The notes: generated by a model not told the origin, from the letters alone. A stretch of 64,000 bases of DNA from Streptomyces canus (GCF_041435015.1 NZ_CP107989.1:8246001-8310000), one strand, 5' to 3'; positions 25,947-34,907 are shown, counted from the first letter of the stretch. A program made the numbers and translations.

Positions 25947-27188
25947 ATGGCCGAAAACCCCGCCTACCCCGTAGGCCTCCGCCTCACCGGCCGCAAGGTC
26001 GTCGTCCTCGGCGGCGGCCAGGTGGCCCAGCGCCGTCTCCCGGCCCTGATCGCAGCGGGCGCTGACATCGTCCTGGTGTCTCCCTCGGCTACCCCCTCCG
26101 TGGAGGCGATGGCGGACGCGGGCGAGATCACCTGGGCCCGGCGGCCCTACCGGGAAGGCGACCTGGAAGACGCCTGGTACGCCCTGATCGCGACCGGTGA
26201 CACGGAGGCGAACACCCGTGCCTCAGCCGAAGCGGAGCGCCATCGCGTCTGGTGCGTCCGTTCCGACGACGCCGACGCCGCCACCGCGTGGACCCCGGCG
26301 ACGGGCCACAGCGAGGGCGTCACGGTCGCCGTGCTCACGACGAACGCGAAGGGCCGGGACCCCCGCCACACGGCGGCCATCCGGGACGCGGTGGTCGAGG
26401 GCCTGCGCGACGGCACCCTCGTCGCCCCCCACCACCGCACCCGCACCCCCGGCGTCGCCCTCGTCGGCGGCGGTCCCGGCGACCCCGACCTGATCACGGT
26501 CCGCGGCCGCCGTCTCCTCGCCGAGGCCGACGTCGTCATCGCCGACCGCCTCGGCCCCCGTGACCTCCTCGCCGAGCTCCCGCCGCACGTCGAGGTCATC
26601 GACGCGGCGAAGATCCCGTACGGCCGTTTCATGGCCCAGGAGGCCATCAACAACGCCCTGATCGAGCACGCCAAGCAGGGCAGGTCGGTCGTACGGCTGA
26701 AGGGCGGGGACCCCTATGTCTTCGGCCGGGGCATGGAGGAGCTGCACGCCCTCGCCGAGGCCGGAATCCCCTGCACCGTCGTCCCCGGCATCTCCAGCTC
26801 GATCTCGGTCCCGGGCGCGGCCGGCATCCCGGTCACCCACCGGGGCGTGGCCCACGAGTTCACGGTGGTCAGCGGCCATGTCGCCCCTGACGACGAGCGT
26901 TCCCTGGTCGACTGGCCCTCGCTCGCCAAGCTCACCGGCACCCTGGTGATCCTCATGGGTGTCGACAAGATCGGCCGGATCGCCGAGACCCTGGTGGCCC
27001 ACGGCAAGTCGCCCGACACCCCGGTCGCCCTGGTCCAGGAGGGCACGACGGCCGCCCAGCGCCGGGTCGACGCCACCCTGGCGACGGTCGGCGAGGTGGT
27101 CGTCGCCGAGGACGTGAGGCCTCCGGCCGTCATCGTCGTCGGCGAGGTCGTCGCCGTGGGACCGCGATTGTCGGAGGCCTCGGAGTAA
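25947..27188 (+). CDS. cysG: Siroheme synthase / uroporphyrinogen-III C-methyltransferase
   Basis: 413 residues, ATG 25947 with AGAGGAG upstream. N-terminal domain (about 1-155): precorrin-2 dehydrogenase with the NAD loop VVLGGGQVAQRR. C-terminal domain (about 165-413): SUMT with LVGGGPGDPDLITVRG, LKGGDPYVFGRG and PGISSSI. It methylates uroporphyrinogen III to precorrin-2 and can oxidise it toward sirohydrochlorin, so it feeds both cobalamin and siroheme. It is shorter than E. coli CysG (457) because the N-terminal region lacks the middle dimerisation part; ferrochelatase activity may be separate. Confidence 0.92.
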   Translation: MAENPAYPVGLRLTGRKVVVLGGGQVAQRRLPALIAAGADIVLVSPSATPSVEAMADAGEITWARRPYREGDLEDAWYALIATGDTEANTRASAEAERHRVWCVRSDDADAATAWTPATGHSEGVTVAVLTTNAKGRDPRHTAAIRDAVVEGLRDGTLVAPHHRTRTPGVALVGGGPGDPDLITVRGRRLLAEADVVIADRLGPRDLLAELPPHVEVIDAAKIPYGRFMAQEAINNALIEHAKQGRSVVRLKGGDPYVFGRGMEELHALAEAGIPCTVVPGISSSISVPGAAGIPVTHRGVAHEFTVVSGHVAPDDERSLVDWPSLAKLTGTLVILMGVDKIGRIAETLVAHGKSPDTPVALVQEGTTAAQRRVDATLATVGEVVVAEDVRPPAVIVVGEVVAVGPRLSEASE

Positions 27189-27252
27189 CCCGGGGTAACA
27201 CAACCTGTTCCCAGCCGTTGGCACCGCTCCCAGGACAAGGCAGTATCACCCT

Positions 27253-28071
27253 GTGGCCGATCTCATCACCGTCGAGGACCCCGACGACCCGCGCCTGCAC
27301 GACTACACGGGCCTGACCGACGTCGAACTGCGGCGTAAACGCGAGCCGGCCGAGGGCCTGTTCATCGCCGAGGGCGAGAAGGTCATCCGCCGGGCGAAGG
27401 ACGCGGGCTACGAGATGCGCTCCATGCTGCTCTCCGCGAAGTGGGTCGACGTCATGCGTGACGTCATCGACGAACTCCCGGCCCCGGTCTACGCCGTCAG
27501 CCCGGAGCTCGCCGAACAGGTCACCGGCTACCACGTGCACCGCGGCGCGCTCGCCTCCATGCAGCGCAAACCCCTGCCCACGGCGGCCGAGTTGCTCCAG
27601 ACCGCCCGCCGCGTGGTGGTGATGGAGTCGGTCAACGACCACACCAACATCGGCGCGATCTTCCGCTCGGCGGCCGCGCTGGGCATGGACGCGGTGCTGC
27701 TGTCGCCCGACTGCGCCGACCCCCTGTACCGCCGTAGCGTCAAGGTCTCGATGGGCGCGGTCTTCTCCGTCCCCTACGCCCGCCTCGACTCCTGGCCCAA
27801 GGGCCTGGAGTCGGTCCGCGAGGCCGGCTTCACCCTCCTCGCCCTCACCCCGGACGCCAAGGCCAAGACCCTCGACGAGGCCGCCCCGCACAGGATGGAC
27901 CGGGTCGCGCTGATGCTCGGCGCCGAGGGCGACGGCCTGACCACCCAGGCTCTGGTCGCCGCCGACGAATGGGTCCGCATCCCGATGGCCCATGGCGTCG
28001 ACTCCCTCAACGTGGGAGCGGCGGCCGCGGTCGCCTTCTACGCGGTGGCCACGGGGCGTCCACAGGGCTGA
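27253..28071 (+). CDS. SpoU/TrmH-family RNA 2'-O-methyltransferase
   Basis: 272 residues from GTG 27253. An N-terminal substrate-binding domain (FIAEGEKVIRRA, VHRGALASMQRKP) precedes the SPOUT domain with motif 1 NDHTNIGAIFRSAAALG, motif 2 LMLGAEGDGL and motif 3 PMAHGVDSLNVGAA, forming the trefoil knot for SAM. Likely methylates a ribose in 23S rRNA or tRNA. Related actinobacterial enzymes include thiostrepton-type resistance proteins, but the short N-terminus here and housekeeping context suggest a general modification enzyme. Confidence 0.88.
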   Translation: MADLITVEDPDDPRLHDYTGLTDVELRRKREPAEGLFIAEGEKVIRRAKDAGYEMRSMLLSAKWVDVMRDVIDELPAPVYAVSPELAEQVTGYHVHRGALASMQRKPLPTAAELLQTARRVVVMESVNDHTNIGAIFRSAAALGMDAVLLSPDCADPLYRRSVKVSMGAVFSVPYARLDSWPKGLESVREAGFTLLALTPDAKAKTLDEAAPHRMDRVALMLGAEGDGLTTQALVAADEWVRIPMAHGVDSLNVGAAAAVAFYAVATGRPQG

Positions 28072-28132
28072 CCGGCAGGTCGGCCAGGTCCGCCCAGGGT
28101 GTCGTTCCGCGCCGGCGATCCCGGCGAAGTGC

Positions 28133-29548
28133 TCAGTCGGTTCCGTCAGTGACCGACTGCTGCGGCGGTTCCTGGGGCGGCGGCGCGTGCACCTGTCCCT
28201 GCCGCTGCTCCCGTACGACTCCGCTGTCGCCGCCGAGTCCGCGCGACGGCCCCTGACAGCCCTGGGCCGCCGCGATGCCCAGGGCCACGAGCAGCGTCAC
28301 GACGACGAACACGAACAGTCGCTGACGCAGGAGACGGGGGTTCGCGGGGCGCAGTCCCGTCTTGGTGTTCCTGGGGGAGGGCCGACCGGTACCGCTGCGC
28401 GGTGCGGGCCGGCTTCCGCTGCCGGACCGGGTCGTGTTCCGCGAGGAGGCCGGGGTGGACCGGGGGCCCGGGCGGGAGGAGGGCGCACCGTTGCCGCGCG
28501 GGGTGCCGGCGCCGCGTGACGGGGTCCCGCCGCGGGCGGGGGCCTGGCCGCGGATCTGCCCGGAACCGCGGGCCGGAGGGGTTCCCTGAGAGCTGGGATT
28601 GCCCGGCTGACCCTGGGGGCGTCGTTGGGCGGCGCGCTCCGGGTAGGTGTCGGCGATGCGTCCGGTGGGCCGGTCCGCTTCGCCGGCGCGCGGGGCGGGC
28701 GGCCGCAGATCCGGCAGGCCCTGTGCCTCGCGGGCCGCGATCTCCTTGAGCCGCAGCGACAGTTGGAGCGTGCTCGGCCGCTCCTCGGGGTCCTTCGCCA
28801 GACAGGCGCGGATGAGGGGGGCCACCGCGTCGGGCACGCCGTGCAGCTGCGCCTCCTCGTGGACCACGCGGTACAGCATCACCTCGGAACTGCCGTGCCC
28901 GAAGGGCGAGTCGCCCATCGACGCGTACGCCAGGGTCGCGCCCAGGGAGAACACGTCGGTGGCCGGCGTCACCGCGGCGCCGCGCACCTGCTCGGGCGCG
29001 AGGAAGCCGGGGGAGCCGACGGCGGTGCCGACATGGGTGAGGGTGGAGGCTCCGGTCGCCCAGGCGATACCGAAGTCGATGATCCGCGGGCCCTTGGGGG
29101 ACAGGAGGATGTTCGACGGCTTGAGGTCACGGTGCACCACCCCCGCCTCGTGCACGGCGACGAGCCCCTCCGAGAGGGCGGCCCCGATGGCGGCGACCTC
29201 GGCCGCGCCCAGGGATCCCTCGTCGGCGACCTTGTCGTGGAGGGAGGGGCCGGGGACGTACTGGGTGGCGAACCACGGACGGTCCGCTTCCAGGTCCGCC
29301 GCCACGAGCCGGGCGGTGCAGCCGCCGCGGATCCGCCGTGCGGCGGAGACCTCGCGCGCGAAGCGCGACCGGAACTCCTGGTCCTCCGCGAGATCGGGCC
29401 GGATGACCTTCAGCGCGACCCGCTGCCCCTTGCGGTCGGAGCCCAGGTAGACGACGCCCATTCCGCCCGCGCCGAGCCGTCTGTGAAGTTTGAACGAGCC
29501 GACGACGCGCGGGTCCTCGCGCCTCAGGCGCATCATCGCCATGTTCAT
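28133..29548 (-). CDS. Membrane-anchored serine/threonine protein kinase
   Basis: 471 residues from ATG 29548 (further ATG codons follow closely; GGGG precedes). Kinase motifs: P-loop LGAGGMGVVYLG at 25-36, Lys in VALKVI, HRDLKPSN at 138-145, DFG and APEQ. A Pro/Arg/Ser/Gly-rich linker of about 120 residues leads to one membrane helix (about 406-425) and a short Pro/Gln-rich external tail, with no PASTA domain. It is a PknB-type Hanks kinase with an unknown signal. Transcribed leftward, convergent with the methyltransferase gene. Confidence 0.9.
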   Translation of the reverse strand: MNMAMMRLRREDPRVVGSFKLHRRLGAGGMGVVYLGSDRKGQRVALKVIRPDLAEDQEFRSRFAREVSAARRIRGGCTARLVAADLEADRPWFATQYVPGPSLHDKVADEGSLGAAEVAAIGAALSEGLVAVHEAGVVHRDLKPSNILLSPKGPRIIDFGIAWATGASTLTHVGTAVGSPGFLAPEQVRGAAVTPATDVFSLGATLAYASMGDSPFGHGSSEVMLYRVVHEEAQLHGVPDAVAPLIRACLAKDPEERPSTLQLSLRLKEIAAREAQGLPDLRPPAPRAGEADRPTGRIADTYPERAAQRRPQGQPGNPSSQGTPPARGSGQIRGQAPARGGTPSRGAGTPRGNGAPSSRPGPRSTPASSRNTTRSGSGSRPAPRSGTGRPSPRNTKTGLRPANPRLLRQRLFVFVVVTLLVALGIAAAQGCQGPSRGLGGDSGVVREQRQGQVHAPPPQEPPQQSVTDGTD

Positions 29549-29744
29549 CCCCGCTGCCCGGTCCGTGTGACGAGCCACAGCTTACGTTTCCGCGGGCCGC
29601 CGCGCGCAGAGGCCGCGCCCTCTCGTCCCGATGGATTGTCAGTGCCGGGTGGGAGACTTGAGAGGTGGTCAGGGAGCCGGAGGGCGGGCGGACTTCGGCA
29701 CGGATGTGATCCCAACCACCCGTCGCAGAAGGGGGATTGAACCC

Positions 29745-30020
29745 GTGAAGGGTGATCGCGTGGAGATAGTCGTGGACGCAGGGGACACGACGCGCACATA
29801 CGAGGTGGTGGCGAGCAGGGCGGGCCGCCGGGTGGAGACGGCGGTGCGACGAGGCGTCGTGGAAGTGAGCGAAGTCACGCGGAACGGATCGGTGGTGCGG
29901 ACGGCCCGGTTCATGGCGACCCGGGTGCTCGCTCTGGTGGAGCAGCCGGTGCCGCGTGAGGACGGCTCGGAGAAAGCCGGACAGACCGGACGACCCCTCC
30001 GGGAAGACCCGGAGACCTAG
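29745..30020 (+). CDS. Small conserved protein of unknown function
   Basis: 91 residues from GTG 29745 with GGGGG eight bases upstream. It is basic in the middle (SRAGRRVETAVRRG), with alternating hydrophobic residues that suggest a small beta-barrel or sheet (VEIVVDAGDTTRTYEVV, VVEVSEVTRNGSVVRTARF). No Cys, membrane segment or known motif. It is divergent from the kinase gene. I recognise similar short proteins from other Streptomyces but no function. Confidence 0.65.
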   Translation: MKGDRVEIVVDAGDTTRTYEVVASRAGRRVETAVRRGVVEVSEVTRNGSVVRTARFMATRVLALVEQPVPREDGSEKAGQTGRPLREDPET

Positions 30021-30218
30021 GTCCCCGTCTCCACCCACGGGAGTACTCCGCTGGTCATGGCTCATCCTCGGGGAGGCCCGGCAATCGGTACGAGGGCATG
30101 ACGTGCGGAGAGCCCCTGACGCCTAGATTTGAGGTCAAGCGGCGGGTGCAGCACTCGTCCCCCGAGGTCAGACACCCGCCGCTGCCAGAACGACAACAGA
30201 ACGGTCAGGAGAGGGACC

Positions 30219-30401
30219 ATGGCTCTTACGGCACCGCGGACACTGTCCCGCACATCCAAAACCCGCCGTACGGGCCGCCGTCACCCGCTGGTGGCGACGC
30301 TCATGGCCCTTCCTCTGGCGGTCCTGCTCCTCGTCGTCTTCGACGGCTGGGAGACAGTGACCACACAGGCGTCGTCCGTGGGAGTGATGCTGGGGCGCTG
30401 A
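30219..30401 (+). CDS. Small single-pass membrane protein
   Basis: 60 residues from ATG 30219, with AGGAGAGGG upstream. A basic N-terminus (SRTSKTRRTGRRH) is followed by one hydrophobic helix (LVATLMALPLAVLLLVVF) and a short external tail. The positive-inside pattern gives the N-terminus in the cytoplasm. Function unknown. A strong hairpin lies 80 bp downstream. Confidence 0.65.
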   Translation: MALTAPRTLSRTSKTRRTGRRHPLVATLMALPLAVLLLVVFDGWETVTTQASSVGVMLGR

Positions 30402-30482
30402 GCGGCGACCCCAGGCCCGGAAGAGCGGTCCGGGCGGGGACATCAACCCATGAAACCCCGTGGGGACGGGGGTGCGGCGGAC

Positions 30483-30529
30483 GGCAAAATGCCGGCGCAG
30501 CTGGGGAGCTGCGCCGGCATTGCTTTGCC
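30483..30529. terminator. Long bidirectional hairpin
   Basis: 15-base arms (30488-30502 and 30507-30521) around a GGGG loop, with an outer GGCAAA/TTTGCC pair (30483-30488, 30524-30529). This is the strongest terminator-like structure in the 571-bp gene-free stretch 30402-30972. Confidence 0.8.
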
Positions 30530-30563
30530 CTCCGGCGGTTGAACGGGATGCCTGCGGCGGCCT

Positions 30564-30613
30564 GTGCGGGTTCGGTGGGGGTGGGCGTTGTGCGCAGTTC
30601 CCCGCGCCCCTGA
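30564..30613. repeat. Streptomyces-type dispersed repeat, forward copy
   Basis: TGTGCGGGTTCGG... then GCGCAGTTCCCCGCGCCCC is the typical core of a dispersed intergenic repeat. An inverted copy is at 30831. Between them lies an 11-base G run (30674-30684). No coding sequence was found here. Confidence 0.5.
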
Positions 30614-30830
30614 ATGCCTGCGGCGCCGGTGGGGCGGGTGTAGCGCGTGGGGTTCGGTGGGTGGGTCGGGGCCGGGGGGGGGGGCGTCCGTCCTCGGTCC
30701 GGCGGTAGCTGTTTCCTCAGCAGTACTGGGTAACGGACGCCGGCCGCCGCGGGCGGACACCCCCCACCCCGTCCCCTGCGCGCCGTACGCGGCCAACGGC
30801 CCGTCGTAGTGCGGGTGACTGCACTTCCCA

Positions 30831-30875
30831 GGTGCGCGGGGATCTGCGCGACCAGCCACCACGCACCCGCACCCG
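30831..30875. repeat. Streptomyces-type dispersed repeat, inverted copy
   Basis: GGTGCGCGGGGATCTGCGCG followed by ACCAGCCACCACGCACCCGC is the reverse form of the element at 30564, as judged by the CGCGGGG/CTGCGCGACCAGCCAC core. Confidence 0.5.
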
Positions 30876-30972
30876 CCCGACCACCCGGCCCGGCACCCCT
30901 GTAGGCGCCCAGCTCAAGCCCGGCGCAGCGGCTACGCTCGCGAACAGACCACACCGCCGCCCAGGGAGTCCC

Positions 30973-31911
30973 GTGACCACGCACGCGCTGCTCACCGAGC
31001 TCACCCTCAGAGCCGGAACCGAGGCTCACTCCCGCGGGCGGTCGGCGTGCCCCTGCGGAGCGACCACCCTCGCCGACCGCCCCGACGCCACAGTCGTCCG
31101 GCACGCGGACACCGTCGCGAAGGCCCACGGCCCCGACACCACCCCCGCCGACCTGACCCCCCGCCTCGCCACAGCCGCCGACCTCCCCGGCATCCTCCTG
31201 CCTCCCCTCGGCAGGACCCCCGTCGACCTGCACGGCAGACTCGTCACCTTCTGGCCCTACGGCGAACCCGTGGACCCCGAGAACCCCGACGCCGCCCCCT
31301 GGGAAGCCGCCGCCACCCTCCTCGCCCGGCTCCACCGCACCCCCGCCCCACCCGGCCTGCCCCCCATGCGCGGCCCCGCCAAAGCGGCCCTCGCCGTTGC
31401 CCGCCTCCTCGCCACCACCCGCCAACGGCACGCCGTTCCGGTCCTCCGCGCCTGGCGCACCCTCCCGGCCTGGGCCCGCGCCGAGACCCCCATGTCCGAC
31501 ACGACGACCCTCTGCCACGGTGACCTCCACCTCGGTCAACTCGTCCGCCACCCCGCCCCCGACGGCCCCTGGCGCCTCATCGACGTCGACGATCTCGGCG
31601 TAGGGGAACCCGCCTGGGACCTCGCCCGCCCCGCCGCCTGGTACGCCTGTGGCCTGCTGTCGCCCGACGACTGGTCCTGCTTCCTCGGCGCCTACCGAGC
31701 GGCAGGCGGCCCCGCGGTCCCCGCCGACGGCGACCCCTGGCCGGCCCTGGACGTAGCCGCCCGCGCCCTCACCGTGCAGACGGCGGCCCGGGCCATTGCC
31801 AAGGCGGCCGAGGCGGACCGTGCGCTGGACGACGTGGAGCAGGCGGTCGTCGACGCCTGTGACCGAATGGGTTCTGCCCCGCCGCAGTTGGCGGGCGGTT
31901 TCGCGAAGTAG
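30973..31911 (+). CDS. Aminoglycoside phosphotransferase-fold kinase
   Basis: 312 residues from GTG 30973 (GGGAG upstream). The APH/choline-kinase catalytic loop is LCHGDLHLGQLV and the metal site is LIDVDDLGVGEPAWDLAR. The N-terminal ATP-lid lobe is poorly conserved. Such proteins phosphorylate small molecules such as aminoglycosides, homoserine or sugars; nothing nearby identifies the substrate, and a housekeeping role is as likely as resistance. It is unusually rich in Pro, Ala and Arg. Confidence 0.82.
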   Translation: MTTHALLTELTLRAGTEAHSRGRSACPCGATTLADRPDATVVRHADTVAKAHGPDTTPADLTPRLATAADLPGILLPPLGRTPVDLHGRLVTFWPYGEPVDPENPDAAPWEAAATLLARLHRTPAPPGLPPMRGPAKAALAVARLLATTRQRHAVPVLRAWRTLPAWARAETPMSDTTTLCHGDLHLGQLVRHPAPDGPWRLIDVDDLGVGEPAWDLARPAAWYACGLLSPDDWSCFLGAYRAAGGPAVPADGDPWPALDVAARALTVQTAARAIAKAAEADRALDDVEQAVVDACDRMGSAPPQLAGGFAK

Positions 31912-31991
31912 GGTGCAACCGACCAGGGCCGGACGGAGTCTGTCCTGGCGTAACGCGAAGCAGGACCAACGGGCGAGGAGTTGAGCCGACG

Positions 31992-32303
31992 ATGCAGTGT
32001 CCGAAGTGTCACGCACCGATGCACACCTACAACCGCAACGGTGTTCAGATCGAGCAGTGCAGCGGCTGCCGTGGGATCTTTCTCGACTACGGCGAGCTGG
32101 AGGCGCTGACCCGTCTGGAGGGCCAGTGGGGCGGCGGCCCCGCCGTTCCACCGCCCCCGGCCGCTCCGCAGTACCCTGCCGCGCCCGGCGCACCGGCCTG
32201 GGGCGCGCCGCAGCACGGAGGTGGTCACTACGGCGGCCACGGTGGTCATCACGGCGGGCACCACCGCAACCGCGGCTTCGGCCACATGCTGTTCTCCAGC
32301 TGA
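31992..32303 (+). CDS. TFIIB-type zinc-finger protein with Gly/His-rich tail
   Basis: 103 residues. The N-terminal 45 residues form a zinc ribbon: CPKCHAPM ... CSGCRGIFLDYGELEAL (two CxxC pairs and the LDxGEL ending of the zf-TFIIB group). A Pro/Ala-rich linker and a Gly/His-rich tail (GGHYGGHGGHHGGHH) follow; the tail could bind extra metal ions. Function unknown. A 13-bp hairpin 12 bp after the stop separates it from the tRNA cluster. Confidence 0.82.
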   Translation: MQCPKCHAPMHTYNRNGVQIEQCSGCRGIFLDYGELEALTRLEGQWGGGPAVPPPPAAPQYPAAPGAPAWGAPQHGGGHYGGHGGHHGGHHRNRGFGHMLFSS

Positions 32304-32315
32304 CCGGGCAACGAG

Positions 32316-32345
32316 GAAGCCCCCGGCCGCAGGGCCGGGGGCTTC
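32316..32345. terminator. Hairpin between zinc-finger gene and tRNA cluster
   Basis: GAAGCCCCCGGCC (32316-32328) pairs with 32333-32345, loop GCAG. It sits between two convergent units and probably terminates both. Confidence 0.8.
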
Positions 32346-32351
32346 GGTGTG

Positions 32352-32423
32352 TGCGCGATACTGGGATTGAACCAGTGACCTCTTCCGTGTCAGGGAAGCG
32401 CTCTCCCGCTGAGCTAATCGCGC
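32352..32423 (-). tRNA. tRNA-Val (GAC)
   Basis: 72 nt, acceptor stem GCGCGAT/ATCGCGC with discriminator A. The anticodon GAC is at 32389-32391. CCA is not encoded. It is the last of five leftward tRNA genes. Confidence 0.95.
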
Positions 32424-32454
32424 GGGAACCACGATCGAGATCGTGAACACTGCG

Positions 32455-32526
32455 TGCGCGATACTGGGATTGAACCAGTGACCTCTTCCGTGTCAGGGAA
32501 GCGCTCTCCCGCTGAGCTAATCGCGC
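32455..32526 (-). tRNA. tRNA-Val (GAC), second copy
   Basis: Identical in sequence to the copy 103 bp to its left, with anticodon at 32492-32494. The spacer between the two is 31 bp. Confidence 0.95.
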
Positions 32527-32560
32527 GGGTCAGACCTTCGATGATCTGCCGAAGATCCAG

Positions 32561-32632
32561 TGGACGATACTGGGATTGAACCAGTGACCTCTTCCGTGTC
32601 AGGGAAGCGCTCTCCCGCTGAGCTAATCGTCC
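32561..32632 (-). tRNA. tRNA-Val (GAC), third copy with changed acceptor stem
   Basis: The same body as the two copies to the left, but the acceptor is GGACGAT/ATCGTCC, changed on both strands so pairing is kept. Anticodon at 32598-32600. Confidence 0.95.
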
Positions 32633-32636
32633 TTGG

Positions 32637-32707
32637 AGGTGGAGACGGGATTTGAACCCGTGTAGACGGCTTTGCAGGCCGTTGCCTCGCCTCTCGGCCA
32701 CTCCACC
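32637..32707 (-). tRNA. tRNA-Cys (GCA)
   Basis: 71 nt, acceptor GGTGGAG/CTCCACC, discriminator U as expected for Cys. Anticodon at 32673-32675. Four bases separate it from the Val gene. Confidence 0.95.
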
Positions 32708-32746
32708 AGGAGTGCAGGGGCTCGGGAAGATCCCCTGTTTCCATCG

Positions 32747-32819
32747 AGCGGACGACGAGGCTCGAACTCGCGACCTCAACCTTGGCAAGGTTGCGCTCTA
32801 CCAACTGAGCTACGTCCGC
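32747..32819 (-). tRNA. tRNA-Gly (GCC)
   Basis: 73 nt, acceptor GCGGACG/CGTCCGC, discriminator U. Anticodon at 32784-32786. First gene of the leftward tRNA group. Confidence 0.95.
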
Positions 32820-32997
32820 TTGTCGTTTCGTTCCGCTCTCGCGGCCCGGCGACGAGTTGAACTCTAGCGGATTCCGGGGCCAGTACAAAAACGCGTTTGC
32901 GCAGCGTGCTGCGGTGCGCATGTCGACGTACCTGGTCAAGGCGGCCTGAGGGACATGGCCAGGTCACCCGCAGGACACCCGCCATAGACTCGACAGT

Positions 32998-34041
32998 GTG
33001 CTCGACCTCGCTCCTCTCGCCCGTTTCGGCGACCGCGTCGCCACCGGTCTCCTCGATGTCACCAGCGATCCCGCGGCTCTGGACTCCACCGGCTTCTGGG
33101 CCGTCGCCGCGGACTTCGAGGGCGGTCTGACCTGCGCCCGCTTCGCCGACGTACGTCAGGAGCCGGTGCCTTCGCCGCGGCCCGGAGCATGGCGAGGACC
33201 CCTGGCCGGTGACTGGATGTCATCGCTGGATCGCACCGCGTACATGGAGGGCGTACGGCGGATTCGCGCGCACATCGCCACCGGCGAGGTCTACCAGGCC
33301 AACCTCTGCCGTGTGCTGACGGCGCCCCTCGCACCCGGCGCCGACGTGGACGCGCTGACCGCGCTGCTGGCCCGCGGCAACCCGGCGCCCTTTGCAGGAA
33401 CGATCCGGCTGCCCGGACACGGGGTAGAGATCGCCACCGCGTCCCCCGAGCTGTTCCTGCGCCGGGAGGGCCGGATCGTGGAGTCGGGGCCGATCAAGGG
33501 GACCGGGCGGACCGAGGGCGACCTGCTGGCCAAGGACTACGCCGAGAACGTGATGATCGTGGACCTGGTCCGCAACGACCTGGGGCGCGTGTGTGCCACG
33601 GGCACCGTCACCGTTCCCGACCTGTGCGCGGTGGAGAAGCACCCCGGTCTCGTCCACCTCGTGTCGACCGTGCGGGGTGAGCTGCGCGAGGGCGCCGGCT
33701 GGGCCGAGCTGCTCGACGCCGCCTTCCCGCCCGGCTCGGTCACCGGCGCGCCCAAGTCCAGCGCCCTGCGGATCATCGACGCCCTGGAGACCGCGCCCCG
33801 GGGGCCGTACTGCGGAGGCGTCGGCTGGGTCGACGCCGACCGGGATACCGGGGAGCTGGCCGTCGGCATCCGTACCTTCTGGATCGACCGTGGCGAAGGT
33901 GTGCTGCGCTTCGGGACCGGCGCCGGTATCACCTGGGGGTCCGACCCCGAGGGGGAGTGGCGGGAGACCGAGCTGAAGGCGTCCCGGCTGCTCGCGATAG
34001 CGTCGGGAACGTACGAGGTGAGTGGAGGGACCCTTACGTGA
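32998..34041 (+). CDS. pabB: Aminodeoxychorismate synthase component I
   Basis: 347 residues from GTG 32998. Chorismate-binding motifs: GEVYQANLCR, ESGPIKGTGR, DLVRNDLGRVC, PPGSVTGAPKSSAL and YCGGVGW. It adds ammonia to chorismate for 4-amino-4-deoxychorismate, a precursor of folate and of some antibiotics. It is about 100 residues shorter than E. coli PabB; most of the N-terminal tryptophan-like domain is reduced, which is common for the short actinobacterial form. No glutamine amidotransferase gene adjoins. It overlaps pabC by 4 bases. PIKGT (Lys in place of the Ala of anthranilate synthases) supports PabB over TrpE. Confidence 0.88.
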   Translation: MLDLAPLARFGDRVATGLLDVTSDPAALDSTGFWAVAADFEGGLTCARFADVRQEPVPSPRPGAWRGPLAGDWMSSLDRTAYMEGVRRIRAHIATGEVYQANLCRVLTAPLAPGADVDALTALLARGNPAPFAGTIRLPGHGVEIATASPELFLRREGRIVESGPIKGTGRTEGDLLAKDYAENVMIVDLVRNDLGRVCATGTVTVPDLCAVEKHPGLVHLVSTVRGELREGAGWAELLDAAFPPGSVTGAPKSSALRIIDALETAPRGPYCGGVGWVDADRDTGELAVGIRTFWIDRGEGVLRFGTGAGITWGSDPEGEWRETELKASRLLAIASGTYEVSGGTLT

Positions 34042-34859
34042 AGATCTGGCTCGACGGCGGGCTGCAGGACACCGAGACCGCCCGCGTCTCCGTCTTCGAT
34101 CACGGGCTGACCGTGGGCGACGGCATCTTCGAGACGATCAAGGCGGTGGACGGCCGCCCCTTCGCCCTCACCCGGCATCTCGACCGGCTGACCCTGTCGG
34201 CGCGGGGCCTGGGGCTGCCCGACCCCGATCACGACGAGATCCGCCGCGCCTGTGCCGCCGTACTCGAAGCGCATCCCGTGCCGCTCGGGCGGCTGCGCAT
34301 CACGTACACCGGTGGCCATGGCCCTCTTGGCTCCGACCGGGGAGAGCAGGGGCCGACCCTGGTGGTCGCCCTCGGCGAGTCCGCCCCACGACCCGACTCC
34401 ACGGCCGTGATCACCGTCCCGTGGACCCGTAACGAGCGCGGCGCTCTCACCGGGCTCAAGACCACTTCGTACGCCGAGAACGTCGTCGCACTCGCCCGCG
34501 CGCGTGCGGACGGCGCTTCCGAGGCGCTGTTCGCCAACACGGTCGGACAGCTGTGCGAGGGCACCGGGTCCAACGTCTTCGTCGTGCTCGACGGCGAGAT
34601 CCACACTCCGCCGCTCGCCTCCGGCTGCCTCGCGGGCATCACGCGCGCGTTGACCGTGCAGTGGACCGGAGCCAAGGAGACCGACCTGCCGCTCGACGTC
34701 TTGGAGCGGGCCGACGAGGTCTTCCTCACCTCGACCCTGCGGGACGTCCAGGCCGTCCACCGCGTCGACGCGCGCGAACTGCCGGGCGCGCCCGGCCCGG
34801 TGACCGCGAAGGCCATGCGGATCTTCGACGAGCGGGCCGGGAACGACCTCGATCCGTAA
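34038..34859 (+). CDS. pabC: Aminodeoxychorismate lyase (class IV aminotransferase fold)
   Basis: 273 residues from GTG 34038 within the pabB stop, with GGAGGG upstream. The pattern is fold-type IV PLP enzyme: DHGLTVGDGIFETI near the start, catalytic Lys in LKTTSYAENVVA, LFANTVGQLCEGTGSNVF and the C-terminal SGCLAGITR. It removes pyruvate from aminodeoxychorismate to give 4-aminobenzoate. A D-amino acid or branched-chain aminotransferase has the same fold, but coupling to pabB favours the lyase. Confidence 0.88.
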   Translation: MKIWLDGGLQDTETARVSVFDHGLTVGDGIFETIKAVDGRPFALTRHLDRLTLSARGLGLPDPDHDEIRRACAAVLEAHPVPLGRLRITYTGGHGPLGSDRGEQGPTLVVALGESAPRPDSTAVITVPWTRNERGALTGLKTTSYAENVVALARARADGASEALFANTVGQLCEGTGSNVFVVLDGEIHTPPLASGCLAGITRALTVQWTGAKETDLPLDVLERADEVFLTSTLRDVQAVHRVDARELPGAPGPVTAKAMRIFDERAGNDLDP

Positions 34860-34907
34860 AGCCGGAATATTGGGCTGACCTGGCGCGCGTCAGAGGGTAG
34901 AACTCCG

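Noticed and set aside
30674..30684. Run of 11 G as a phase-variable tract
   Set aside because: It is in a non-coding gap and not at a promoter; sequencing error in length is as likely.
30973..31911. Calling the phosphotransferase an antibiotic resistance gene
   Set aside because: The kinase fold is shared by many metabolic enzymes and the N-terminal lobe is divergent; the context gives no antibiotic link.
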